Source: Aliikangiella marina (GTDB taxonomy: Bacteria; Pseudomonadota; Gammaproteobacteria; Enterobacterales; Kangiellaceae). From it: a stretch of 64,000 nucleotides of DNA. Below, one piece after another: positions 26,944 through 35,567 of the stretch. The DNA lies in the NCBI RefSeq assembly GCF_007004765.1, contig NZ_VIKR01000001.1, positions 1,426,001 through 1,490,000 of the forward strand, written 5' to 3'. Numbering within the stretch: the first letter of the stretch is position 1; each line of letters opens with the position of its first letter. Position numbers and translations under genes: made by a program. The notes under the pieces are model-generated. The model was not told where the DNA came from. It did not search any database and was given only the letters and a program-made list of their open reading frames with translations.

Positions 26944-27906
26944 TTATTGCTTGGAAAGCCGATTAATTGATTGCTCAAATAATGCTGGCAACGGTGCTTC
27001 ATAAGTTTTGGGTTCTTCTTCATCAGGTGTACTGAAGGTTAACTTTTGTGCATGCAATAAAAAAGTTTTAAGGTTCAGTCGCTGTAAGACTTCACTGTCA
27101 GCGTCCAAATCGCTGTATTTTTCGTCACCAATTAGTGGGCATCCAGCGAATTGCGCGTGGACGCGTATTTGATGCGTGCGTCCAGTTTTCGGTAACGCTT
27201 TGATCAAGCTGAAATCCCCCTTCTCGGTATCGAATCGCTTTAAACACTTGAAGTGCGTTTCCGAGGGTTTACCTTCTTCTGACACTCTAACAATCCTCTC
27301 ACCAGATTTCAGTTTGTTTTTATAGAGCGGTTCGATAATGCGGTTATTGGCGTTGTCCCAATCTCCAGAGACGAGAGCCAAATACTCTTTTCTCATCGTT
27401 TTATAACGCAATTGATCTTGAAAATGGATTAAGTAACTGCGTCGTTTGGCTATTAACAAACAGCCTGAAGTATCCCTGTCCAATCGATGGACTAACTCTA
27501 AAAATTTTTCCCTGGGTCTGAGCGCTCGCAACGCTTCGATGATACCAAAAGAAAGACCACTACCTCCGTGTACCGCGATACCTGAGGGTTTATTGAGTAA
27601 TAGAAACTGTTTAGTCTCGTAGATAATATTCGACTCGAGGCTTTTAACCCGGTCAAATTTTGACAAGTCGAGTTGCTGTTCTTTTTCAGCAACCCGAATT
27701 GGCGGGATCCTAACCTTATCGCCATAACCGAGTTTATATTCTGCTTTGACTCGCTTCTTATTGACCCGCACCTCGCCTTTACGCAATATTCGATAAACTC
27801 TGCTTTTGGGAACACCCTTCAGAAAAGTAAAAAGAAAGTTATCTATTCGCTGCCCTTGATGATCCTGGTCGATATCACAGAATTGCACTTTGTCGAAATT
27901 TGTCAC
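26944..27906 (-). CDS. rluC: 23S rRNA pseudouridine synthase RluC
   Basis: RluC makes pseudouridines 955, 2504 and 2580 in 23S rRNA. The 320-residue protein has an N-terminal S4 RNA-binding domain (SRVYRILRKGEVRVNKKR, about 34-53) and a RluA-type catalytic domain with the Asp in HRLDRDTSGCLLIAKR. The frame opens with GTG; no ATG is available before the conserved QRIDNFL. The orientation with the HAD phosphatase is the usual one. In enterobacteria rne lies divergently upstream, but here the upstream neighbour is a hicB-like gene. Confidence 0.93.
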   Translation of the reverse strand: MTNFDKVQFCDIDQDHQGQRIDNFLFTFLKGVPKSRVYRILRKGEVRVNKKRVKAEYKLGYGDKVRIPPIRVAEKEQQLDLSKFDRVKSLESNIIYETKQFLLLNKPSGIAVHGGSGLSFGIIEALRALRPREKFLELVHRLDRDTSGCLLIAKRRSYLIHFQDQLRYKTMRKEYLALVSGDWDNANNRIIEPLYKNKLKSGERIVRVSEEGKPSETHFKCLKRFDTEKGDFSLIKALPKTGRTHQIRVHAQFAGCPLIGDEKYSDLDADSEVLQRLNLKTFLLHAQKLTFSTPDEEEPKTYEAPLPALFEQSINRLSKQ

Positions 27907-28027
27907 AGCAAGATGGTCATATAGTCAAACAATTGGGGCTCGATTATAGCAGAGTCGCTATAAAGAGATGAGTTTAAAAGATAATTTGTGATACGAAAAA
28001 CACGAAAAAATGGAGAGTTAACTTTGT

Positions 28028-28372
28028 TTACGCGGAACTTGCAAAGTACTCATTGAGATGTGAATCTATTTTTTCGTTCAACCAATGGGAAACGCTCTGA
28101 CCATTTTTGCGCGCCGCTTTTATGACTTTATTTTGCTTTTCAGTTGATAAACACACCGTAAAATTGCCTACAAAGGGAACCGGTTTAACACCGGCCATTT
28201 GCTGTTGCATAACCAAATATTCATCAATAACTTGGTGAAAATCGTCATGAATCTCAGCTGCACTGGTCCCACTGAACTCCAAAAGATCAACCGAATTAAC
28301 CACTTCACCCACTAATTTATTACTCGCGGCATCATAGTCTATCTGACCTATAAAGCCTTTATAAATCAACAT
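28028..28372 (-). CDS. HicB-family antitoxin, without an adjacent HicA
   Basis: A 114-residue protein with the HicB layout: an N-terminal RNase-H-like half (YKGFIGQIDYDAASNKLVGE then ALEFSGTSAAEIHDDFHQ-like core near 35-55) and a C-terminal ribbon-helix-helix DNA-binding half (SVSHWLNEKIDSHL). I use the ATG of MLIYKG because AAGGAAGGCAGG lies just before it; an ATG eleven codons earlier lacks one. No hicA-like frame exists in the 130 bases upstream or downstream. It may be a solitary regulator or a remnant of a toxin-antitoxin pair. Confidence 0.8.
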   Translation of the reverse strand: MLIYKGFIGQIDYDAASNKLVGEVVNSVDLLEFSGTSAAEIHDDFHQVIDEYLVMQQQMAGVKPVPFVGNFTVCLSTEKQNKVIKAARKNGQSVSHWLNEKIDSHLNEYFASSA

Positions 28373-28409
28373 CCTGCCTTCCTTACTTAAAAAGCAATTT
28401 AACACTGCT

Positions 28410-28425
28410 TGCTATAAATATAGCA
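28410..28425. promoter_or_regulatory. Palindrome upstream of hicB-like gene, candidate operator
   Basis: TGCTATAAATATAGCA has perfect 7-base arms separated by two bases and lies 37 bases before the hicB-like start codon, where a promoter is expected. HicB proteins with ribbon-helix-helix domains repress their own promoters at such palindromes. Confidence 0.5.
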
Positions 28426-28536
28426 CTGTGGGTTTGCTTCAGCAGACTTATTTAGCAACGATTTCTTATTAGACGATTGAGGCTTATTAAAATGTTAAAT
28501 ATAAACCCAAAATCTTCACTTAATAGCGATAAATCG

Positions 28537-30582
28537 TCAAATTTTCGCCGCCAATTCGGCTCCTTGGCGTATTGCTCTTTTTGCATCCAATTCCGCAGCA
28601 ATATTCGCTCCACCAATCAAATGGACTGATTGAGACTGAGACTCAAGTTGGTCATAGAGCTCCCTCAAAGGATTTTGACCGGCACAGACGATGATGTTAT
28701 CGACTGCTAATATCTGCTCCTTGCCATCAGCGGTAATGTGCAAGCCTTGGTCGTCGATTTTACGATAAACCACGTTATTTAACGAAACAACACGCTTGTT
28801 TTTGAGACTTGACCGATGTATCCATCCAGTTGTTTTGCCTAGCCCCGCGCCAACTTTTGAAGCTTTTCTCTGTAACAAATAAACTTCTCTTGGGGATGGA
28901 TGAATTTTTGCTTCTTCGAGCAGTCCGCCAGGGCGTTGGTAACTAAGGTCCACTTTCCATTCGTTCGCCCACATTTCAGGATTCAGCGTTAACGATTCTC
29001 CTTCATGAGTTAAATATTCAGCCACATCAAAACCGATACCACCGGCACCAATGATCGCGACTTTTTGACCCACTGGCTTTTTATGTTTGAGAACGTCAAT
29101 GTAACTCATCACTTTTGGATGCTCTATGCCCTCAATGGGCGGCTTTCTCGGAGAAATACCGGTAGCGATGACAATTTCATCAAACTGTTTTTGAGTAAAG
29201 GATTGTTCATCAATGGACGTATTTAACTGCAGCTCCACGCCAGTATCTTTAATTCGCTCGCCAAAATAGCGAATGGTTTCAAAAAACTCTTCTTTACCAG
29301 GAATTTGATTCGCAATATTGAGCTGTCCGCCTATCTTGTCACTCGCATCAAATAAAGTTACTTGGTGGCCCCGTTGCGCCGCGTAGGTGGCGAACGACAT
29401 TCCTGCCGGACCGGCGCCAACTACTGCGAGTTTTTTCGCTTGTTGAGTGGGTTCAAAATTGAGCTCTAACTCATAGCAGGCACGAGGATTAACCATACAG
29501 GTTACTCGTTGATGCTCAAAAATGTGGTCTAAACAAGCCTGATTACACGCAATGCAAGTATTGATTTTATTTGACTGGTTTTTTGCAGCCTTATTCATAA
29601 ACTCGGCATCGGCTAGAAAGGGTCTCGCCATTGAGACCATATCACTTTTGCCACTTTCAAGTATTTCTTCGGCCACTTCTGGCGTATTGATGCGGTTGGT
29701 CGTGACCAAAGGAATGTTAATGTGCGGTTTTATTTTTTCTGTTACCCAGGCAAAATTAGCTCGCGGAACAGATGTCGCGATGGTCGGAACCCGGGCCTCA
29801 TGCCATCCAATTCCGGTATTAATAATTGAAGCACCAGCCTTTTCAATTGCCTTGCCGAGCTCTACGACTTCATCCCAAGTACTGCCCTCATCAACTAAAT
29901 CGAGCATTGAAAGTCGGTAAATAATAATGAAATTATTATCGGTTGCCTCTCTTACTGCTTTGACAACTTCGATCGGGAAACGAATTCTGTTTGCAAAGCT
30001 ACCGCCCCACTCATCAGTCCTTTTATTGGTCTTACTGACGATAAACTGATTGATGAGATAGCCTTCACTCCCCATGATTTCGACCCCATCGTATCCTGCT
30101 TGTTGCGCTTTTTTCGCACAGTTGGCAAAGTCTCGAATGGTTTTGTGTATTCCGCGTTTGCTGAGCGCTCGCGGTTTAAATGGATTAATTGGCGCTTTGA
30201 TTGCTGACGGCGCGACACTCAACGGGTGGTATGCATATCGCCCAGTGTGCAGTATTTGGAGTGCGATTTTTCCGCCTACCGAGTGGACGGCCTCAGTAAC
30301 TTGGCGATGCTTTCCGACATGCCAAAAATGACTCAGTTGACTGCCAAATGGCGCAACTCTTCCAGCAAAATTAGGTGCAATACCGCCTGTCACAATCAAT
30401 CCACAGCCCCCCTCGGCTCGCTCTTTATAAAACTGTGCAAGCTTTTTGAATCCCCCGCGCATTTCCTCCAAACCGGTATGCATGGACCCCATAATGACCC
30501 GGTTGGGCAAAATATGGTTATGGATTTTGAGCGGTTCAAACAGTTTTGGGAAAGGGTTGTTATTAGCTTGAGGAGTCGTCAT
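28537..30582 (-). CDS. fadH: NADPH-dependent 2,4-dienoyl-CoA reductase
   Basis: FadH removes cis double bonds at even positions during unsaturated fatty acid oxidation. The 681-residue protein has an N-terminal Old Yellow Enzyme TIM barrel with FMN, the 4Fe-4S cysteine cluster CIACNQACLDHIFEHQRVTC (about 342-361), and a C-terminal FAD/NADPH domain (KKLAVVGAGPAGM, then KVAIIGAGGIGFDVAEYL). Length is that of E. coli FadH. It is transcribed alone, divergently from sppA. Confidence 0.93.
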   Translation of the reverse strand: MTTPQANNNPFPKLFEPLKIHNHILPNRVIMGSMHTGLEEMRGGFKKLAQFYKERAEGGCGLIVTGGIAPNFAGRVAPFGSQLSHFWHVGKHRQVTEAVHSVGGKIALQILHTGRYAYHPLSVAPSAIKAPINPFKPRALSKRGIHKTIRDFANCAKKAQQAGYDGVEIMGSEGYLINQFIVSKTNKRTDEWGGSFANRIRFPIEVVKAVREATDNNFIIIYRLSMLDLVDEGSTWDEVVELGKAIEKAGASIINTGIGWHEARVPTIATSVPRANFAWVTEKIKPHINIPLVTTNRINTPEVAEEILESGKSDMVSMARPFLADAEFMNKAAKNQSNKINTCIACNQACLDHIFEHQRVTCMVNPRACYELELNFEPTQQAKKLAVVGAGPAGMSFATYAAQRGHQVTLFDASDKIGGQLNIANQIPGKEEFFETIRYFGERIKDTGVELQLNTSIDEQSFTQKQFDEIVIATGISPRKPPIEGIEHPKVMSYIDVLKHKKPVGQKVAIIGAGGIGFDVAEYLTHEGESLTLNPEMWANEWKVDLSYQRPGGLLEEAKIHPSPREVYLLQRKASKVGAGLGKTTGWIHRSSLKNKRVVSLNNVVYRKIDDQGLHITADGKEQILAVDNIIVCAGQNPLRELYDQLESQSQSVHLIGGANIAAELDAKRAIRQGAELAAKI

Positions 30583-30898
30583 ATCAGTCTTTAATATTGT
30601 TATTCAAATGGTTAGTGAGCCTTTATAACAGATTAGACCAGTTGAGTGAATCCAAAATTATTGCCTTAGACAAAATTGTTAACACTTTATTGGCCAGATA
30701 AAATCTATATATTTCAGTAACATACATAATGTTTAAGGTTGTGCTACTTGAAATTGGTGATTTGCACTAACACTTAATAATAGCTTAGTTTATGATAAGT
30801 GGCTTGTGCGCTAAGTGCTTAAATTAATTGAACTATCTCTTGGTAATTATCTTTTTAAATAGATTTTACTCTCATTCGAATTAAATTAAAGGAAGACT
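30583..30898. other. Divergent promoter region fadH/sppA
   Basis: The region is AT-rich and holds both promoters. AAGGAAGA lies just before the sppA ATG. I see no operator I can name and no small gene. Confidence 0.5.
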
Positions 30899-32746
30899 AT
30901 GTCAAAGCTATTTAAGAATCTATGGTACGGGTTAGATCTCTCTCGCAAGATAATCCTGAACCTAGTGTTTTTTCTGATATTGTTTTTTATCATCTCCGCC
31001 ATTATTAGCTCAGATGACAAACCGACCGTCGAGAAAGGTGTAGCACTTGTTCTCCAACCTAACGGTAACATCGTTGAACAGCTCACTTATCGAGACCCTT
31101 TCGAAGCGGCGATGCAAGAAGCGACCGGACAGGAAGACCCTCCAGAAACTTTGATATATGACTTAATCGAAGCCATTGAAAACGCGAAAGATGACAACCG
31201 AATTACCGCACTTGTGATCTCAACCAAATATATGTGGGGCAGCGGCGTAACTAAACTGCAAGATTTGGCCGTGGCAATCGAAGACTTTAAAACCAGTGGC
31301 AAAAAAGTCATTGCATTTGATGACAATTTTTCACAAGCCCAATACTTCTTGGCGAGCCAAGCTGACGAAGTGATTATGAATCCACAAGGTGGCGTTTTCT
31401 TAACCGGTTTTGCGCGAGTTGGAACCTACTTTAAATCGCTGTTAGACAACTTAGAAGTCAGCATGAACGTATTCAAAGTGGGTACCTATAAATCGGCAGT
31501 TGAACCCTACATTAGAGACAACATGTCGGAAGAAGCTAAAGAAGCCAACCGCGCATGGATGGGTGACTTATGGACTGATTTTGTCGCCGATGTTGCTAGC
31601 CGACGTGAAATGACCAGCGACGACATTCTTGCTTACATCAATAGTTATAAAGAATCGATGAGTGAATACAAAGGAGATGCCGCAAAACTGGCACTCGATA
31701 AGGGCCTCGTCGATGGATTAATGACGCGCATTGAGTTCCGCGACAAGATGATCGAGTTAGTTGGTCAAGATGAAAAGCACAAGAGTTACAAACAAATCAG
31801 CCACAAGAATTACTTGCGCGCGATTAAAGGTCCGATGGATTACGTAAACCCTCGAAGTGATAAGGTAGCGGTAATTGTCGCTAAAGGTGCAATCATGGAC
31901 GGTGAGGTGAAAGAAGGTAACATCGGTGGCGATACTGTTGCTCGCAAAATCCGCAAAACGAGAAATAATGACAAAGTTAAAGCAATTGTTCTCCGCGTCG
32001 ACAGTGGTGGTGGTAGTGCATTTGCCTCCGAAATAATTCGTGAAGAGCTGGTAAAAGCCCAAGAACAAGGCATCAAAGTGGTCGTTTCCATGGGTGATGT
32101 CGCGGCTTCTGGCGGTTACTGGATCTCTGCGACTGCTGATGAAATTTGGGCCCACCCGACGACAATTACCGGCTCAATCGGTATCTTTGGAATGCTACCA
32201 ACATTTGAAAAACCAATGAATAAGTATGGCATTTTTAGAGACGGTGTTGGCACAACAAAATATGCGAATCCAGTTGATACTGGCCAAGCGCTGAGCCCTG
32301 ACGTTGCAGAAATCATCCAAACTAGTATCGATTCGGGATATGAAAAATTCTTGGCACTGGTTGCTAAAGGACGAAACATGACTCGTGACGAAGTCGACAA
32401 AATCGCCCAAGGCCGCGTTTGGTCAGGAAAACAAGCGCACGAGTTCGGCTTGGTGGACAAGTTAGGAACCCTTAACGATGCTGTAAAATCAGCTGCTGAA
32501 TTAGCCGGAATCGAAAAGTATGATACTTGGTTTGTGAAACGGGAACTGAGCGAAAAAGAACAACTGATGAAACAATTGTTTGGCAGCGCCAATATGCAAC
32601 AAGAGTTTACTGAAACCGTTAATCAACCACAAAAACCAACGATCAAAACTCAACTGTTGAATGAGTTTTCGGCTGTACTCGGTGAATTGGACAAATGGAA
32701 CGATCCAAATCACGCTTACGCAAAATGTTTTTGTAGCATTAACTAG
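30899..32746 (+). CDS. sppA: Signal peptide peptidase SppA, long form
   Basis: SppA degrades cleaved signal peptides in the inner membrane. The 615-residue, 67K-type enzyme has one N-terminal membrane helix (about 19-40) and two S49 peptidase domains. The split catalytic dyad is visible as K198 in KVGTYKSAVEPYI and S404 in GDVAASGGYWISATA, about as far apart as K209 and S409 in E. coli. A strong terminator follows, then ansA in the same direction, matching the sppA-ansA order of E. coli. Confidence 0.95.
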   Translation: MSKLFKNLWYGLDLSRKIILNLVFFLILFFIISAIISSDDKPTVEKGVALVLQPNGNIVEQLTYRDPFEAAMQEATGQEDPPETLIYDLIEAIENAKDDNRITALVISTKYMWGSGVTKLQDLAVAIEDFKTSGKKVIAFDDNFSQAQYFLASQADEVIMNPQGGVFLTGFARVGTYFKSLLDNLEVSMNVFKVGTYKSAVEPYIRDNMSEEAKEANRAWMGDLWTDFVADVASRREMTSDDILAYINSYKESMSEYKGDAAKLALDKGLVDGLMTRIEFRDKMIELVGQDEKHKSYKQISHKNYLRAIKGPMDYVNPRSDKVAVIVAKGAIMDGEVKEGNIGGDTVARKIRKTRNNDKVKAIVLRVDSGGGSAFASEIIREELVKAQEQGIKVVVSMGDVAASGGYWISATADEIWAHPTTITGSIGIFGMLPTFEKPMNKYGIFRDGVGTTKYANPVDTGQALSPDVAEIIQTSIDSGYEKFLALVAKGRNMTRDEVDKIAQGRVWSGKQAHEFGLVDKLGTLNDAVKSAAELAGIEKYDTWFVKRELSEKEQLMKQLFGSANMQQEFTETVNQPQKPTIKTQLLNEFSAVLGELDKWNDPNHAYAKCFCSIN

Positions 32747-32770
32747 TTAATCGCTTAAAGCAAAAAAATA

Positions 32771-32804
32771 AAAGCGGCGTCTATTGCAGGCGCCGCTTTT
32801 TTTG
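32771..32804 (+). terminator. Rho-independent terminator of sppA
   Basis: AGCGGCG and CGCCGCT form a 7-base GC-rich stem with an 11-base loop, followed by seven Ts. It lies about 25 bases after the sppA stop codon. Confidence 0.88.
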
Positions 32805-32868
32805 TGGCTCAGATTCGATTATCCTTAGGCCTGAAAGTTATAACAACAATTTCGATTGAATCAGGTCT

Positions 32869-33885
32869 ATGAATCACAAAAAAGTTTACGTGGCATACAC
32901 TGGCGGTACTATCGGAATGAAACCGAGCGAAAAGGGTTTTATTCCTGAATCTGGATACTTTGCCGACTTAATATCTTCCTTACCCGAGTTTGAATCTCCG
33001 GAAATGCCCCAGGTAGTGATTAACGAATACGATGACTTAATCGATTCTTCGAATATTACCCCAGAACATTGGTTTCAGATTTCACAAGACATTGCATCGC
33101 GATTTGATGACTATGATGGTTTTGTTGTGCTTCATGGCACAGACACCATGGCTTACACGGCGTCCGCTCTCTCTTTTATGTTAGAAGACCTTTCCAAGCC
33201 AGTAATCGTGACCGGTTCACAAATTCCATGGTCACAAATGCGTACTGACGCCAGAGATAATTTTATTACCTCACTTTTGTTAGCAGGAAACTATGACATA
33301 CCGGAAGTCGGCCTGTATTTCCACAATCGATTATATCGAGGTAATCGCGCAAGGAAGTTAGATGCGAGTGGTTTTCATGCGTTTGAATCGCCTAATTTTC
33401 CTGCCATTGCGGAAGTGGGTACAAAAATAAAACTCAAACAACACTTGTTGTTAAGAGAGCCCGCTGAAACACTTAAAATAAGAAAAATCGCGACACCTCA
33501 AGTGATCATTCTTTCCTTGTTTCCCGGTTTTCCTGCTGAGCTGCTGGATTACGTCTTATCATCATCCGTAAAAGGTCTGGTGCTAATGACTTATGGCATG
33601 GGTAACGCGCCGTGTAATGACAAAGCGATGTTGAAGTCTCTCGAAAAAGCCTCTAATCGTGGTGTAGTGATAGTTAATTGCACTCAGTGCTCAAAAGGTA
33701 GTGTCGATATGAGCGGTTACGAAACAGGACAAGCACTTCTTGATGTAGGCGTTATTAGTGGTTTTGATATGACGCCTGAAGCGACTTTAACCAAACTAAG
33801 TTACTTACTCAGTAGTGAATTGACAGTGGATGAAATAAAGCAACAAATGCACACTAATCTTAGAGGCGAGTTAACGCGATCATAA
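32869..33885 (+). CDS. ansA: L-asparaginase type I (cytoplasmic)
   Basis: A 338-residue enzyme that hydrolyses asparagine to aspartate and ammonia. The first catalytic threonine is in VAYTGGTIGM (near residue 12) and the second active-site block is VLHGTDTMAYTASALSFML (near 88-106). There is no signal peptide, as expected for AnsA rather than the periplasmic AnsB. The gene follows sppA, as in E. coli, but a terminator in between suggests its own promoter. Confidence 0.94.
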   Translation: MNHKKVYVAYTGGTIGMKPSEKGFIPESGYFADLISSLPEFESPEMPQVVINEYDDLIDSSNITPEHWFQISQDIASRFDDYDGFVVLHGTDTMAYTASALSFMLEDLSKPVIVTGSQIPWSQMRTDARDNFITSLLLAGNYDIPEVGLYFHNRLYRGNRARKLDASGFHAFESPNFPAIAEVGTKIKLKQHLLLREPAETLKIRKIATPQVIILSLFPGFPAELLDYVLSSSVKGLVLMTYGMGNAPCNDKAMLKSLEKASNRGVVIVNCTQCSKGSVDMSGYETGQALLDVGVISGFDMTPEATLTKLSYLLSSELTVDEIKQQMHTNLRGELTRS

Positions 33886-33915
33886 TATTTGATTCGCATC
33901 GATAATTATCACAAC

Positions 33916-34542
33916 TCACGAACGAATTTTTTTAAAGCGACAATAAACAAATGCCTGTTCAGTATCGAACGGTGTTTGATGGCTCTCGGTTTTGGTTTCC
34001 AGCAACTCAAAGCTGGGACCAAAGGTTTTTACAAGCCCTTCAACATCGTATCGAACGACCGGGAGTCCACTACATTTTTCAGGCCCGTCCAACGAAAAAG
34101 TAGCGACGATAAATTCACCGTTCTTTTTTAAGCTCGAGTGAAGATTTCTAATATACGCTTGACGCTGCTCGCGCTCTGTTAAAAAGTGAAATACAGCGCG
34201 ATCATGCCACAAGGCGTATTTTTCTATATCAAGGTCTATTTGAGTGATATCGCCTACCAACCATTCAAAAGTATTCACATCACGATGTAGCGATTTCAAC
34301 TGAGCCTTGGCTTTTGCCAAGGCTGCACGAGAAATATCGAGAACGGTTACGTTATAAAAACCTAGTGCTACCAGTTCACTAATCAACCGTGTCGCTCCAC
34401 TCCCCACATCAATAATATTGGCTTCCTTGGGTAGACGCGCATGCTCAATTAACTCAAGTGAGACCTTTGGGTTCTGTTGAAACCAACTCACTTGATTAAC
34501 TGGCTTATTTTGGTAAACGTTCTCCCAATGAGACTGGTTCAT
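33916..34542 (-). CDS. Class I SAM-dependent methyltransferase
   Basis: A 208-residue Rossmann-fold methyltransferase. Motif I is IIDVGSGATRLISELVALG and motif II follows in VTVLDIS; ALWHDRAVFHFLTER carries the family's acidic motif. The N-terminal WENVYQNKPVNQVSWFQ is typical of a small group of bacterial methyltransferases resembling thiopurine methyltransferase and METTL12-like proteins. The substrate is unknown. The stop codon lies 30 bases from the convergent ansA gene. Confidence 0.8.
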   Translation of the reverse strand: MNQSHWENVYQNKPVNQVSWFQQNPKVSLELIEHARLPKEANIIDVGSGATRLISELVALGFYNVTVLDISRAALAKAKAQLKSLHRDVNTFEWLVGDITQIDLDIEKYALWHDRAVFHFLTEREQRQAYIRNLHSSLKKNGEFIVATFSLDGPEKCSGLPVVRYDVEGLVKTFGPSFELLETKTESHQTPFDTEQAFVYCRFKKIRS

Positions 34543-34578
34543 GATATCTTTAGTGTGACTATAACGTTATTTGATTAG

Positions 34579-35187
34579 TTATATGCTTTGTCGGTTAGCC
34601 AGCGAAAGCGCTAACGTCGATGAATCGAGATATTCTAGCTCGCCGCCGATTGGAACGCCTTGCGCCAGTCGACTGACCGACACTTGTTTATCCTTAACGC
34701 CCTGCACTATTGTTGAAATGAAATGTGCGGTCGCTTCCCCTTCAACGGTCGCAGAAGTCGCAACGATTATCTCTTGGCAATCAGTTTGTTCAACCAGCGT
34801 CTTTAATTGGTTTAACCCTATTTCGTCAGGACCAATGCCATCGAGTGGTGACAAGTTCCCCATTAAAACGAAGTATTTACCGGTGTAGCTTCCGGTACTC
34901 TCGATCGCGGCAACATCTGCTGGGGATTCGACTACACACAATGTTTGCTCGTTACGTTTTTCATTCCGACAAATCTCACACAAGCTCGCCTCTGTATAAT
35001 CACGACATCGTTCGCAATTGCCAATTTCATCCATCGCACTTTTTAAATCGTTTGCTAAACGCAACGCGCCCTCTCGATCCTTATCGAGAAGATGATACGC
35101 CATTCGTTGGGCAGACTTACGGCCTACACCAGGCAGGCATTGGAGCGAGAATACAAGCTTATTGAGCAAAGACTTTTCTTGAGACAT
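34579..35187 (-). CDS. recR: Recombination mediator RecR
   Basis: RecR acts with RecO and RecF to load RecA at single-strand gaps. The 202-residue protein has the helix-hairpin-helix LQCLPGVGRKSAQRMAYHLL (17-36), a four-cysteine zinc finger CERCRDYTEASLCEIC (about 57-72), and a Toprim domain with VVESPADVAAIE. It lies after ybaB and dnaX, in the conserved order. Confidence 0.97.
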   Translation of the reverse strand: MSQEKSLLNKLVFSLQCLPGVGRKSAQRMAYHLLDKDREGALRLANDLKSAMDEIGNCERCRDYTEASLCEICRNEKRNEQTLCVVESPADVAAIESTGSYTGKYFVLMGNLSPLDGIGPDEIGLNQLKTLVEQTDCQEIIVATSATVEGEATAHFISTIVQGVKDKQVSVSRLAQGVPIGGELEYLDSSTLALSLANRQSI

Positions 35188-35233
35188 TGATCATTCAACT
35201 ACGGCGTGAAAAACTTTCTAACGGTAATGTTCA

Positions 35234-35554
35234 TCAAAACGGCATTTTAAAGCCAGGAGGTAAAGGAATGCCCGCAGTAACGCCAGCCATTTTGTCTTTG
35301 GATTCTTCTTCAACTTTTCTAACCGCATCGTTAACGGCTGCAGCAATTAAGTCCTCAAGAATTTCTTTGTCTTCTGAGAGGAGCTCATCATTTAACTCAA
35401 CTCGTTTGACATCATGTCTGCCTGTCATCGTGACTTTGACCATTCCAGCGCCGGACTGACCCATGACTTCCATATTAGCCACTTCTTCTTGCGCCTTTTG
35501 CATTTTTTCCTGCATTTCTTGGGCTTGTTTCATCAAGCCACCTAAACCTTTCAT
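35234..35554 (-). CDS. ybaB: YbaB/EbfC nucleoid-associated protein
   Basis: A 106-residue DNA-binding protein that forms tweezer-like dimers. The N-terminal [21 protein letters not shown] helix, the [20 protein letters not shown] core and the Pro-rich [10 protein letters not shown] end are diagnostic. It lies 13 bases after dnaX and 46 before recR, so the three genes form one operon. Confidence 0.96.
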   Translation of the reverse strand: MKGLGGLMKQAQEMQEKMQKAQEEVANMEVMGQSGAGMVKVTMTGRHDVKRVELNDELLSEDKEILEDLIAAAVNDAVRKVEEESKDKMAGVTAGIPLPPGFKMPF

Positions 35555-35567
35555 AATTACCTCATGG

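Noticed and set aside
28406-28536. HicA toxin upstream of the hicB-like gene
   Set aside because: No frame long enough with a start codon or a HicA-like double-stranded RNA-binding pattern exists in this 131-base gap.
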